From: Dickeya oryzae | GTDB taxonomy: Bacteria > Pseudomonadota > Gammaproteobacteria > Enterobacterales > Enterobacteriaceae | NCBI RefSeq assembly: GCF_009372235.1 | Contig: NZ_SULL01000017.1 | Span: 62,001-126,000, forward strand | Direction: 5' to 3' | Length of the DNA stretch: 64,000 nt | In this document: piece by piece, positions 10,048 through 20,243 of the stretch | Position numbering within the stretch: position 1 is the stretch's first letter | Layout of the letters: each line of letters starts with the position of its first letter | Notes under the pieces: model-generated | The model's input: only the letters and a program-made list of their open reading frames with translations | Databases searched by the model: none | Told to the model about the DNA's origin: nothing | Program-made: the position numbers and the translations under genes

Positions 10048-10596
10048 ATGACCGCAACTCAGCAGCCAGAATTAATTAAAAACAGTATCAAGAGTATTCC
10101 GGATTATCCCAAGCCGGGCATACTGTTTCGTGATGTGACCAGCTTGCTGGAAAATCCGCAGGCGTATTCGGCGAGCATCGACATGCTGGTTAAACGTTAT
10201 CAGAACACCGGCATTACCAAGGTTGTGGGTACCGAAGCGCGTGGTTTCCTTTTCGGTGCTCCGGTAGCGCTGGCGTTGGGCGTCGGGTTTGTTCCGGTGC
10301 GTAAGCCGGGTAAACTGCCGCGAGCGACGCTGAGCGAAAGCTACGAGCTGGAATACGGCAGCGATACGCTGGAAATTCACACCGACTCTATTACCGCTGG
10401 CGATAACGTGCTGGTGGTAGACGACCTGCTGGCGACGGGCGGCACGATTGAAGCGACGGTCAAACTGATTCGTCGTCTTGGTGGTCAGGTTTCCGATGCG
10501 GCATTTATTATCAATCTCTTCGACCTGGGTGGACAGCAGCGCCTTGAAAACATGGGCATCACTTGCTACAGCCTGGTCGATTTCCCCGGCCATTGA
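10048..10596 (+). CDS. apt: Adenine phosphoribosyltransferase
   Basis: Purine salvage enzyme that makes AMP from adenine and PRPP in the cytosol. The protein has 182 residues, one fewer than E. coli Apt. The PRPP-binding motif [13 protein letters not shown] lies near residues 120-133, and the N-terminal [12 protein letters not shown] block is typical. The gene precedes dnaX, with a strong hairpin in the 74-base gap, as in the conserved apt-dnaX-ybaB-recR block. Confidence 0.97.
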   Translation: MTATQQPELIKNSIKSIPDYPKPGILFRDVTSLLENPQAYSASIDMLVKRYQNTGITKVVGTEARGFLFGAPVALALGVGFVPVRKPGKLPRATLSESYELEYGSDTLEIHTDSITAGDNVLVVDDLLATGGTIEATVKLIRRLGGQVSDAAFIINLFDLGGQQRLENMGITCYSLVDFPGH

Positions 10597-10602
10597 TGAC
10601 AG

Positions 10603-10628
10603 CAGTCTCGCCGATGGCGGCGAGACTG
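10603..10628 (+). terminator. Hairpin between apt and dnaX
   Basis: A perfect 11-bp stem (10603-10613 with 10618-10628) with an ATGG loop follows the apt stop by six bases. There is no T-run, so it may attenuate or stabilise apt mRNA rather than fully terminate. Confidence 0.55.
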
Positions 10629-10670
10629 TGTTAGCATCACCTCCTCAATAACTCAACTTCTGCGGTATTG

Positions 10671-12049
10671 ATGAGCTATCAGGTTCTTGCCCGTAAGTGG
10701 CGTCCCCAAACCTTTGCCGACGTGGTAGGCCAGGAACATGTCCTGACCGCGTTGGCTAATGGTCTTTCGTTAGGCCGCATCCATCATGCTTACCTGTTTT
10801 CCGGTACCCGGGGCGTAGGCAAGACCACAATCGCCCGTCTGCTGGCGAAGGGGCTGAATTGCGAAACCGGGGTGACGGCGACACCTTGCGGTCAGTGCGA
10901 TACGTGCCGGGAAATAGAGCAAGGCCGATTTGTCGATCTGATTGAAATCGATGCGGCATCCCGTACTAAAGTTGAAGACACGCGAGACTTACTGGATAAC
11001 GTGCAATACGCGCCAGCTCGCGGTCGCTTCAAAGTTTACCTGATTGACGAAGTGCACATGCTCTCCCGCCACAGTTTCAACGCGTTGTTGAAAACACTGG
11101 AAGAGCCGCCTTCGCATGTGAAATTCCTGCTGGCGACCACGGACCCGCAAAAACTGCCGGTGACGATTTTGTCGCGCTGTTTGCAGTTTCATCTCAAAGC
11201 ATTGGATGCCGAGCAAATTCGCCAACATCTGCAACAGGTTCTGGAGCAGGAACAACTGGCGGCGGAGCCACGTGCATTACAATTGCTGGCCCGTGCGGCC
11301 GATGGCAGTCTGCGTGACGCATTGAGCCTGACCGATCAGGCTATCGCCATGGGGAAAGGGCAGGTGACGGCCGCTGCTGTCAGCGAAATGCTGGGTACTC
11401 TGGATGATGAGCAACCGCTGGGGCTGATTGAAGCGCTGGTAAAAGGCGATGGGGCCGGGGTGATGGCGCTGATGGAGCAAGCGGCAGCACGCGGCATTGA
11501 CTGGGAAGCCTTGCTGGTAGAAACCCTGACGCTGCTGCATCGGATTGCCATGCTGCAGTTGCTGCCATCCGCTCTGGGCGATGAATATCACCAGGTCGCC
11601 CCTCGCTTGCGCGAGCTGGCGCGGGTTGTCCCGCCTTCGGATGTGCAACTCTATTATCAGACGTTGTTGGTCGGCCGCAAAGAGCTGCCGTTTGCACCCG
11701 ATCGTCGTATGGGCGTGGAAATGGCGCTGTTGCGGGCACTGGCGTTTCACCCCAGTCAGGTGATTGCTGAACCGGTTCCTGTCAGTACTTCACCGCTCGC
11801 GCCTGCGGTTCCGTCAGCGACTGAACCGGCCCGTATGACAGCATCAGCACCGGTGGTTGGCGTTGCACCCGTTGCTCCTGGCGCAGAACCGATGGTGAAT
11901 AATGCGCCGCAGGAGGGGAGCATCGCGTCGTTGCCGCCAACCTTGCCGTCGACGGCAGAGAACAATTTGCCGGATGCGACAGCACAACTGTTACAGGCGC
12001 GTAGCCAGTTACTGAACCGGCAGGGAAATAACCCCGCAAAAAAGGCTGA
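10671..12049 (+). CDS. dnaX: DnaX gamma subunit (predicted -1 frameshift product)
   Basis: Predicted 459-residue short form of DnaX. At the slippery A AAA AAG (12038-12044) a -1 shift adds one glycine codon (GGC) and then meets TGA at 12047-12049. E. coli gamma ends the same way, with one extra residue (Glu) and then UGA. Gamma keeps the ATPase and clamp-loading domains but lacks the parts that bind polymerase core and helicase. The frame and stop are read directly; the ratio of products is not known here. Confidence 0.85.
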
Positions 12050-12692
12050 ACCGGCGGCGTCAGGAAAAACGCGGCCGGTAAACTCGGCACTGGAGCGTCT
12101 GGCGTCAGTGACCGAGCGTGGTCAGCAGCAAATGGCAGCCAAAGCGGTGGCACAGGACGAGCAGAAAAAGCAGGAGGCGTATCGCTGGCGGGCGCAGAAG
12201 AAAGCCGCGGCGACGGAAACCGAGCCGGTGACGACGCCTAAAGCGCTGCGTTCAGCATTGGAATACGAAAAAACGCCGGAGCTGGCTGCAAGGCTGGCAG
12301 TAGAAGCAATGGCGCGGGATGCCTGGGCGGCGGAAATCGATCGTCTGACGCTGCCGAAACTGGTACAACAGCTGGCGCTTAATGCATTTAAAGAGATGCC
12401 GGAAGACGGGGTGATTCATTTGCACCTGCGTTCTTCACAGCGTCATCTGAATTCGGTGGCGGCGCAGAAAGCGCTGTCGGAGGCACTGGCGGCGCATTAT
12501 GGACGCGATATCAGCCTGACGGTTACCGAAGACGATACGCCGACGGTGCTGACACCATTGGAGTGGCGACAGGCCATTTATGAAGAGAAGCTGGCGCAGG
12601 CGCGTCAGTCCATCCTGTCTGATACTAATATTCAAACGCTACGGCGTTTCTTTGATGCGGAACTGGACGAAGAAAGTATCCGCCCCGTTTAA
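10671..12692 (+). CDS. dnaX: DNA polymerase III subunit tau (DnaX)
   Basis: Clamp-loader ATPase of the DNA polymerase III holoenzyme; full-length tau also binds polymerase core and DnaB helicase. From the ATG the protein has 673 residues. Walker A GTRGVGKT is at 45-52, the zinc-binding cysteines are Cys64, Cys73, Cys76 and Cys79, and Walker B is LIDEVH. Ala/Pro-rich linker follows, then the tau-specific C-terminal domain. A TTG directly before the ATG is in frame but ATG is the conserved start ([10 protein letters not shown]). The gene contains a programmed frameshift that yields the shorter gamma form. It is followed by ybaB and recR. Confidence 0.97.
   Translation: MSYQVLARKWRPQTFADVVGQEHVLTALANGLSLGRIHHAYLFSGTRGVGKTTIARLLAKGLNCETGVTATPCGQCDTCREIEQGRFVDLIEIDAASRTKVEDTRDLLDNVQYAPARGRFKVYLIDEVHMLSRHSFNALLKTLEEPPSHVKFLLATTDPQKLPVTILSRCLQFHLKALDAEQIRQHLQQVLEQEQLAAEPRALQLLARAADGSLRDALSLTDQAIAMGKGQVTAAAVSEMLGTLDDEQPLGLIEALVKGDGAGVMALMEQAAARGIDWEALLVETLTLLHRIAMLQLLPSALGDEYHQVAPRLRELARVVPPSDVQLYYQTLLVGRKELPFAPDRRMGVEMALLRALAFHPSQVIAEPVPVSTSPLAPAVPSATEPARMTASAPVVGVAPVAPGAEPMVNNAPQEGSIASLPPTLPSTAENNLPDATAQLLQARSQLLNRQGNNPAKKAEPAASGKTRPVNSALERLASVTERGQQQMAAKAVAQDEQKKQEAYRWRAQKKAAATETEPVTTPKALRSALEYEKTPELAARLAVEAMARDAWAAEIDRLTLPKLVQQLALNAFKEMPEDGVIHLHLRSSQRHLNSVAAQKALSEALAAHYGRDISLTVTEDDTPTVLTPLEWRQAIYEEKLAQARQSILSDTNIQTLRRFFDAELDEESIRPV
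12022..12079 (+). promoter_or_regulatory. Programmed -1 frameshift signal in dnaX
   Basis: Three elements known from E. coli dnaX are present. A Shine-Dalgarno-like AGGGAA (12022-12027) sits 10 bases before the slippery heptamer A AAA AAG (12038-12044, in the right frame). A stem follows, pairing 12050-12060 with 12069-12079, 11 bp with a single internal mismatch and an 8-base loop. Confidence 0.9.
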
Positions 12693-12735
12693 CCCCGCTG
12701 CCCATCGGCAGCCCGAAAGTGGTAGAGAGAGCGAT

Positions 12736-13065
12736 ATGTTTGGTAAAGGCGGTTTAGGCAATCTGATGAAGCAAGCTCAGCAGATGCAGGAAAAAATGCA
12801 GAAAGCGCAGGAAGAGATTGCCAATCTGGAAGTGACCGGGGAATCGGGCGCAGGGCTGGTGAAAGTGACGATTAATGGCGCTCACAATTGCCGTCGTGTT
12901 GAAATCGATCCGAGCTTGATGGAAGACGACAAAGAAATGCTGGAAGACCTGATTGCGGCGGCATTCAATGATGCGGCGCGCCGTATCGCTGAAGTTCAGC
13001 AGGAAAAAATGGCCTCGGTTTCCAGCGGTATTCCGTTGCCGCCTGGCTTCAAGATGCCGTTCTGA
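12736..13065 (+). CDS. ybaB: YbaB/EbfC family nucleoid-associated protein
   Basis: Small dimeric DNA-binding protein of the YbaB/EbfC family, 109 residues from ATG at 12736. It begins [17 protein letters not shown], followed by an amphipathic helix rich in Gln, Glu and Lys, and ends [11 protein letters not shown] as in E. coli. It is thought to bind and organise DNA. The conserved dnaX-ybaB-recR linkage suggests a link to replication or recombination. Its stop overlaps the recR start by one base (TGATG), implying translational coupling. Confidence 0.95.
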   Translation: MFGKGGLGNLMKQAQQMQEKMQKAQEEIANLEVTGESGAGLVKVTINGAHNCRRVEIDPSLMEDDKEMLEDLIAAAFNDAARRIAEVQQEKMASVSSGIPLPPGFKMPF

Positions 13066-13670
13066 TGCAAACCAGCCCGCTTCTTGAAGCATTGATGGAG
13101 GCGCTGCGCTGCTTACCCGGCGTGGGGCCAAAATCAGCACAACGCATGGCGTTCCACCTGTTGCAGCGTGATCGCAGCGGGGGGATGCGTCTGGCGCAGG
13201 CACTGACCCGCGCCATGTCGGAGATAGGCCATTGTGCCGATTGTCGGACTTTTACCGAGCAGGACGTTTGCAGCATTTGTGCGAACCCGCGCCGTCAGCA
13301 GAACGGTCAGATTTGTGTGGTGGAAAGTCCGGCGGATATCCACGCCATTGAACAGACCGGGCAGTTCGCGGGTCGTTATTTTGTGCTAATGGGCCATTTG
13401 TCGCCGCTTGATGGCATTGGCCCTGGCGATATCGGGCTGGATCGGCTGGAAGAGCGTCTGGCGACGGAAACCATCAGTGAAGTGATTCTGGCGACCAACC
13501 CGACGGTGGAAGGCGATGCAACGGCGAATTACATCGCCGAACTGTGCGCTGAACATGGGGTCATGGCCAGCCGTATCGCCCATGGCGTTCCCGTCGGCGG
13601 TGAGCTGGAAATGGTGGACGGCACCACGCTGTCTCACTCGCTGGCCGGGCGTCATCCTATCCGGTTCTGA
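13065..13670 (+). CDS. recR: Recombination protein RecR
   Basis: Part of the RecFOR pathway that loads RecA on single-stranded gaps. The protein has 201 residues, as in E. coli. The helix-hairpin-helix is N-terminal ([14 protein letters not shown], about 17-30). The zinc finger uses Cys57, Cys60, Cys69 and Cys72. A Toprim domain follows from about residue 80 ([14 protein letters not shown]). It is translationally coupled to ybaB. Confidence 0.97.
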   Translation: MQTSPLLEALMEALRCLPGVGPKSAQRMAFHLLQRDRSGGMRLAQALTRAMSEIGHCADCRTFTEQDVCSICANPRRQQNGQICVVESPADIHAIEQTGQFAGRYFVLMGHLSPLDGIGPGDIGLDRLEERLATETISEVILATNPTVEGDATANYIAELCAEHGVMASRIAHGVPVGGELEMVDGTTLSHSLAGRHPIRF

Positions 13671-13756
13671 TTTTTACCACCGTTAATCTCTATGGCCGTC
13701 ACCCCGACGGCCTGTCTGCCTCAGCTGTCTTCTGTATCGCCAATTGCACATTCCCC

Positions 13757-13785
13757 CTTGAAACCCTGACGGTTAATCCCCATCT
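13757..13785 (+). promoter_or_regulatory. Heat-shock sigma-32 promoter of htpG
   Basis: CTTGAAA at 13757-13763 and CCCCATCT at 13778-13785, separated by 14 bases, match the RpoH consensus in sequence and spacing. The element lies 56 bases upstream of the htpG start codon. E. coli htpG is a classic RpoH-regulated gene. Confidence 0.88.
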
Positions 13786-13840
13786 GTTGCTCATGCTTCG
13801 TTGAATCAGCCTGAATAAATACGTATTGAGGGAAGTAATA

Positions 13841-15730
13841 ATGAGTATGAAAGGCCAAGAGACCCGCGGCTTCCAGTCAGAAGTCAAGCAACTGCTGCAC
13901 TTGATGATCCATTCGCTGTACTCCAACAAAGAAGTGTTTCTGCGCGAATTGATCTCCAACGCGTCCGATGCCGCGGATAAACTGCGTTTTCGTGCACTGT
14001 CCACTCCAGACTTGTATGAAGGTGATGGAGAACTGCGCGTTCGGGTCTCTATCGATAAAGAAAAGCGCACTCTGACCATCAGTGATAACGGTATCGGTAT
14101 GAGCCGCGATGACGTTATCGACAATCTGGGGACGATTGCCAAATCCGGCACCAAGGCGTTTCTGGAGTCTCTCGGTTCTGATCAGGCAAAAGACAGCCAG
14201 TTGATCGGCCAGTTTGGTGTCGGCTTCTACTCCGCGTTTATCGTCGCCGATAAGGTCACGGTAAAAACCCGTGTGGCGGGTGCCGATGCCGAACAGGGTG
14301 TGTTCTGGGAGTCAGCTGGTGAAGGCGAATACACCATCGCTGATATCGCTAAAGCGCAACGTGGTACCGACATTACCCTGCATCTGCGCGAAGGCGAAGA
14401 TGAGTTTCTCGATAACTGGCGGGTGCGTTCAGTCATCAGCAAATATTCAGACCACATCGCACTGCCGGTAGAAATTGAATCCCGCACGGAAAGTGAGGAA
14501 GAGGGCGGTGAAGAGACCGTCACCTGGGAGAAAATCAACAAGGCTCAGGCCCTGTGGACCCGCAACAAGTCCGACATCAGCGATGATGAGTACAACGAGT
14601 TTTACAAACATATCGCCCATGACTTTACCAACCCACTGAGCTGGAGCCACAACCGGGTAGAAGGGAAGCAGGAATACACCAGCCTGTTATATATCCCTTC
14701 CCAGGCTCCCTGGGATATGTGGAATCGCGATCACAAGCATGGTCTGAAACTGTATGTGCAGCGCGTATTCATTATGGACGATGCAGAACAGTTCATGCCG
14801 AACTACCTGCGCTTTGTCCGCGGTTTGATAGACTCTAATGACCTGCCGCTCAACGTATCCCGTGAAATTCTGCAGGATAACCGTGTCACGCAGAGTTTGC
14901 GTACCGCGTTGACTAAGCGTGTGCTGCAAATGCTGGAAAAACTGGCTAAAGACGACAGCGAAAAATACCAGACATTCTGGAGTCAGTTCGGCCTGGTATT
15001 GAAAGAAGGCCCGGCGGAAGACGGCGGTAACCGTGAAGCCATTGCCAAACTGCTGCGTTTTGCGACCACCCACAATGATAGTGATGCACAGACCGTATCG
15101 CTGGATGACTATATCAGCCGCATGGTGGAAGGTCAGGATAAGATCTATTACATCACTGCTGACAGCTATGCTGCGGCCAAGAGCAGCCCGCATCTGGAAC
15201 TGTTCCGCAGGAAAGGCATTGAGGTACTGCTGCTCTCTGATCGTATCGACGAATGGATGATGAGCTACCTGACCGAGTTTGACGGTAAATCGTTCCAGTC
15301 GGTTAGCAAAGCTGACGAATCGTTGGATAAGCTGGCAGATGAAGCCAACGAATCGCAAAAAGAAGCAGAAAAAGCGCTGGAGCCATTTGTCGAGCGTGTT
15401 AAGACGTTGCTGGGAGAGCGTGTAAAAGAGGTTCGTCTGACGCATCGCCTGACGGATACCCCGGCTATCGTAACGACGGATGCCAATGACATGAGCACCC
15501 AGATGGCGAAGCTGTTTGCCGCCGCCGGGCAGCAGGCACCGGAGGTGAAGTACATTTTTGAATTGAATCCGGAACATGCACTGGTGAAACGTGCCGCTGA
15601 CACCCAGGATGACGCACAGTTCGGTGAGTGGGTCGAACTGTTGCTGGATCAGGCGCTGTTTGCTGAGCGTGGTACGCTGGAAGACCCTAACCAGTTTATC
15701 CGCCGTATGAACCAACTGCTGACCGCCTGA
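13841..15730 (+). CDS. htpG: HtpG, bacterial Hsp90 chaperone
   Basis: Dimeric ATP-dependent chaperone that remodels client proteins with the DnaK system. The protein has 629 residues from ATG at 13841 ([11 protein letters not shown]). The preceding GAGGGA seven bases upstream favours this ATG over the one at 13847 or an in-frame TTG at 13826. GHKL ATPase motifs are present: [19 protein letters not shown] and [11 protein letters not shown]. The charged linker, middle domain and C-terminal dimer domain follow. A sigma-32 promoter lies upstream and a strong terminator downstream, so it is probably monocistronic. Confidence 0.97.
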   Translation: MSMKGQETRGFQSEVKQLLHLMIHSLYSNKEVFLRELISNASDAADKLRFRALSTPDLYEGDGELRVRVSIDKEKRTLTISDNGIGMSRDDVIDNLGTIAKSGTKAFLESLGSDQAKDSQLIGQFGVGFYSAFIVADKVTVKTRVAGADAEQGVFWESAGEGEYTIADIAKAQRGTDITLHLREGEDEFLDNWRVRSVISKYSDHIALPVEIESRTESEEEGGEETVTWEKINKAQALWTRNKSDISDDEYNEFYKHIAHDFTNPLSWSHNRVEGKQEYTSLLYIPSQAPWDMWNRDHKHGLKLYVQRVFIMDDAEQFMPNYLRFVRGLIDSNDLPLNVSREILQDNRVTQSLRTALTKRVLQMLEKLAKDDSEKYQTFWSQFGLVLKEGPAEDGGNREAIAKLLRFATTHNDSDAQTVSLDDYISRMVEGQDKIYYITADSYAAAKSSPHLELFRRKGIEVLLLSDRIDEWMMSYLTEFDGKSFQSVSKADESLDKLADEANESQKEAEKALEPFVERVKTLLGERVKEVRLTHRLTDTPAIVTTDANDMSTQMAKLFAAAGQQAPEVKYIFELNPEHALVKRAADTQDDAQFGEWVELLLDQALFAERGTLEDPNQFIRRMNQLLTA

Positions 15731-15750
15731 TTGGTTCCGTTGGTATGATA

Positions 15751-16660
<910 letters not shown>

Positions 16661-16940
16661 TCCCGTTTTTCGCAGGCGCTGCCATCACTGGTGGCGCTTC
16701 TTCTTTTCGTATCCCCTGACGATTTTCTCTCCCTGTTATTATTCCACCTCTACGATGACAACGGGATAACGACGGCGTTTTCAGCCAACGATTTGTCCCG
16801 ATGAGGGAATATCGTTTCCGACAATCGCTGGTATCGGCTTTAACCTCGCAGCCTGCGGTTCCTCATCGTCCTGTTTCCGCTACAATGTTGTTTCACTCTC
16901 GTCTACACATGATGCCGAAGCGACAGTAAAGGAAACGTTG

Positions 16941-17903
16941 ATGAAAAAAGAGAAACGCGGCGTGTTGATGGTGAATCTGGGGACGCCGGATGCACCGACG
17001 CCGCAAGCAGTAAAACGTTATCTGGCCGAATTCCTGCATGACCGGCGCGTGGTTGACCTGAACCGGCTGCTATGGTGTCCGTTGCTGCACGGTATTATTC
17101 TGCCGACGCGTTCGCCACGCGTGGCAAAACTGTATCAGTCGGTGTGGATGGATGAAGGCTCGCCGCTACTGGTTTACAGCCGCCGACAGCAGCAGGCGCT
17201 GGCAGCAAGTCTGCCGGATACCCCGGTAGCGTTGGGGATGAGCTATGGCTCACCGAGTCTGCAATCTGCACTGGACGCGTTGCTAGCGCAGGGCGTTACC
17301 GAGGTGACAGTATTGCCGATGTACCCACAGTATTCTTGTTCCACCACGGCGGCGGTGTGGGATGGCGTGTCCGCGCTGTTGCGTAACCGGCGACAAATTC
17401 CGGGTATTCGCTTTATTCGTGATTATGCTGATCACCCGGCTTATATCGCAGCGTTAAAGCATAGCGTTGAACAGTCATTTTTACAGCATGGTATACCGGA
17501 TAAGCTGGTGATTTCATTTCACGGCATTCCACAGCGCTACGCCGATGAAGGTGATGATTATCCTAAACGTTGTGCTGCTACAGCACAGGCGTTAGCGGCG
17601 GCGCTGGGATTATCGTCAGAGCAAGTGATGATGACCTTCCAGTCTCGTTTCGGTCGTGAGGCCTGGTTGACGCCTTATACCGATGAAACAATGCAGGCGT
17701 TGCCGAAGCAGGGTGTGAAACGAATCCAGGTGATTTGTCCCGGCTTCGCGGCTGACTGTCTTGAAACGCTCGAAGAGATCAAAGAGCAGAATCGGGAGAT
17801 CTTCCTGCACGCAGGCGGCGAGTCTTTTGAGTATATTCCTGCTCTAAATGACGCGCCATTGCATATTGCATTGCTGGCGCAACTGGTCAGCGAGCAGGGA
17901 TAA
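16941..17903 (+). CDS. hemH: Ferrochelatase
   Basis: Last step of haem synthesis, inserting ferrous iron into protoporphyrin IX at the membrane. From ATG the protein has 320 residues, matching E. coli HemH. Conserved blocks include [14 protein letters not shown] at the start, MSYGSPSL, the catalytic-histidine motif SFHGIPQRY and [15 protein letters not shown] near the C-terminus. The start follows AAAGGAAA. Its stop is 21 bases from the stop of the convergent ybaL; E. coli has aes and gsk in that gap. Confidence 0.96.
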   Translation: MKKEKRGVLMVNLGTPDAPTPQAVKRYLAEFLHDRRVVDLNRLLWCPLLHGIILPTRSPRVAKLYQSVWMDEGSPLLVYSRRQQQALAASLPDTPVALGMSYGSPSLQSALDALLAQGVTEVTVLPMYPQYSCSTTAAVWDGVSALLRNRRQIPGIRFIRDYADHPAYIAALKHSVEQSFLQHGIPDKLVISFHGIPQRYADEGDDYPKRCAATAQALAAALGLSSEQVMMTFQSRFGREAWLTPYTDETMQALPKQGVKRIQVICPGFAADCLETLEEIKEQNREIFLHAGGESFEYIPALNDAPLHIALLAQLVSEQG

Positions 17904-17923
17904 ACCGACCTCGGTGAGGAAAC

Positions 17924-17947
17924 GTCAGGCACCGTGGGGTGCCTGAC
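17924..17947. terminator. Bidirectional hairpin between hemH and ybaL
   Basis: A perfect 10-bp stem (17924-17933 with 17938-17947) with a GTGG loop covers the ybaL stop codon and follows the hemH stop. There is no clear T-run; the convergent arrangement suggests a shared terminator. Confidence 0.5.
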
Positions 17948-19643
17948 AAGAGACTTCCTGGATTGGACAGGCTCTGGCGGCGACGATCTCATCCACGTCC
18001 AGCATCGTTATCATGGTTTCAGCGATTTCCCGCTCGCCCATCACAACATGGTCAGCCCCGTGCTCGGTGATATAGGTGACTTCATCGTCATAGTGCGCCC
18101 GGACGATGATTTTCAGGTCTGGGCGTCGGGCTCTCGCTGCCGCTACGATCTCCCCGGCTTCGTACCCGTTAGGGATCGTCAGCAGCAGCCAACTGGCGCA
18201 ATCGAGGCGGGCAATATCCATGATGTCCGAGCGGGTCGCGTTGCCCAGTACGGTTTTAACACCCTGTTCCCGCAAGGTATCGACGCGCGCTCGCGATGTT
18301 TCAACCACCACCATCGGGATATCGGCCTGATGTAGCCGGGCACCGATCAAACTGCCTACACGCCCGTAGCCGACCAGCAGCGCATGGTTACACAGCTCAA
18401 CCGGGATCTGCTTTTCTTCTTCGATCGCTTCCTCAACGATTTGCTCTTCGATAGTTTCGTGCCGGGCCAGATAACGCTCCAGCAAGGCGAAGAGCAGCGG
18501 ATTGAGCATAATCGACAAAATTGCGCCTGCCAGCACCAAATTGCGGCCATTCTCCGAGAGCATCCCGAGAGAAATGCCAAGGCCTGCCAGAATAAAGGCG
18601 AACTCGCCAATTTGTGCCAGACTGGCGGAAATGGTCAATGCTGTGCGTCTTGAATGACCAAACATATGCACCAGCAGGAACGCGGCCATCGACTTACCTA
18701 TCACGATAATCAGCAACGTGGCCAATACTGCCAGTGGTTCACGTATCAGGATCATTGGGTCGAACAACATGCCGACGGACACAAAGAACAGAACGGCAAA
18801 GGCGTCACGCAAGGGGAGTGTGTCGTGGGCGGCACGCTGACTGAGTTCTGACTCGTTTAACACCACACCCGCGAAAAAAGCCCCCAACGCGAACGAGACA
18901 TCGAACAGTTTGACGGCACCGAATGCGATGCCCAACGCCATTGCCAGTACAGCCAGCGTAAATAATTCCCGTGAGCCGGTACTGGCGCTTTTTGCCAGCA
19001 CCCACGGCACCACACGTCTGCCTACCACCACCATCAGCGTAATAAACGCCACCACTTTACCCAGCGTAATCGCCAGATCTTGTAAGAGCTTGCTGGTATT
19101 AGCGGTATCGGTTTTTAACATGTCGGCAAACGCGGGCAGCAGTACCAGTGTCAGTACCATCGCCAGATCTTCAACAATCAGCCAGCCAATGGCGATTTGC
19201 CCGCGTTGGCTGTCAATCAACTGGCGCTCTTCGAGCGCGCGTAGCAATACCACGGTACTGGCGGTGGACAGACATAAACCAAACACCAACCCCTCAGGCA
19301 GACTCCAGCCCAGTATTGATGACAGTCCCGCCCCTAGCAGGGTCGCCATCACTATCTGAGCGACTGCACCGGGGATGGCGATCGACTTTACCGCCATTAA
19401 GTCCCGTAGCGAAAAATGCAGCCCAACACCAAACATCAGCAAAATTACGCCCAGTTCGGCAATTTCCGGTGCCAGTTGAGTATCAGCGACAAAACCGGGT
19501 GTAAACGGGCCGACCATCACACCGGCCACCAGATACCCGACCAGGGGCGAAATACGCAGTCGGTTAGCCAGAATGCCCAGCAAGAAAGCCAGCACCAGAC
19601 CGACGGCCATCGTGGAGATTAAGGGGGTGGTATTATCATGCAT
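17925..19643 (-). CDS. ybaL: YbaL, CPA2-family cation:proton antiporter with TrkA-N domain
   Basis: Inner-membrane monovalent cation/proton antiporter of the Kef type. The 572-residue protein has about twelve membrane segments in the first 390 residues, including the ion-binding region of the NhaA/CPA2 fold. A charged linker rich in Glu (ETIEEQIVEEAIEEEK) follows, then a Rossmann TrkA-N domain starting HALLVGYGRVGSL near residue 418. Sequence closely follows E. coli YbaL along its length. Substrate and signal are not known. It is convergent with hemH and divergent from ushA. Confidence 0.93.
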   Translation of the reverse strand: MHDNTTPLISTMAVGLVLAFLLGILANRLRISPLVGYLVAGVMVGPFTPGFVADTQLAPEIAELGVILLMFGVGLHFSLRDLMAVKSIAIPGAVAQIVMATLLGAGLSSILGWSLPEGLVFGLCLSTASTVVLLRALEERQLIDSQRGQIAIGWLIVEDLAMVLTLVLLPAFADMLKTDTANTSKLLQDLAITLGKVVAFITLMVVVGRRVVPWVLAKSASTGSRELFTLAVLAMALGIAFGAVKLFDVSFALGAFFAGVVLNESELSQRAAHDTLPLRDAFAVLFFVSVGMLFDPMILIREPLAVLATLLIIVIGKSMAAFLLVHMFGHSRRTALTISASLAQIGEFAFILAGLGISLGMLSENGRNLVLAGAILSIMLNPLLFALLERYLARHETIEEQIVEEAIEEEKQIPVELCNHALLVGYGRVGSLIGARLHQADIPMVVVETSRARVDTLREQGVKTVLGNATRSDIMDIARLDCASWLLLTIPNGYEAGEIVAAARARRPDLKIIVRAHYDDEVTYITEHGADHVVMGEREIAETMITMLDVDEIVAARACPIQEVSCQAPHGA

Positions 19644-20243
19644 TCCGACTCCTTTACCATGCGTAACGAGAATGGGCGGATATTCCTGAGCCGGCAGCAG
19701 GCTGTGGCTCCTGAATGCTTATGTGCTCTGCCGCTCCAACCCGTTCCCCGTCCGTATAACGCCGGTGCTATGCAACGCCAGAGGGGATAAAACCGTCGGA
19801 AAGGCGACAGAGTGAGAAGTAAATGATGTTTTTCATCTGTTTAAACAGTGTAACACATATTTGTAGTTAAATTATTGCTTTTATCGTTGATATATAGGGC
19901 TAATTTAATTTCTGTTTGTGGATAAAGCCGGCGGAGCACTATCAGTGATATCACGGGCATGATTCAATGTATGAATTATCAGTTGGATAGTGCCATGTCA
20001 TTATGATGTGGCGACCGTATCGCTATCACCACGCCATCGTGAAAAAATACCCGGGTTCATCATAACGTCAACTATCCCATCCTGACTTGTGCTAGCTTGT
20101 GCATGTATTTATCAGTTTAATGTAACAATCCTATACCAAACGTTATTCGGGTTGCAGGGTGCCATACTTGCGTTTTGCTCGTGCCGCCTGGTCGTAACCT
20201 GGATATGACGAGTCGATAAGGGATTTTTATCACGGGAGTTGTC
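19644..20243. other. 600-base divergent intergenic region between ybaL and ushA
   Basis: No coding frame of convincing quality is seen. The region is AT-rich in its middle (about 19830-19910) and holds an inverted repeat GCACTATC/GATAGTGC (19936-19943 with 19986-19993) enclosing a perfect 10-bp palindrome GTGATATCAC at 19945-19954 and a smaller ATTCA/TGAAT pair. It must contain the promoters for ybaL and ushA, but I could not place them securely. E. coli has fsr near here; no trace of it is visible. Confidence 0.6.
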
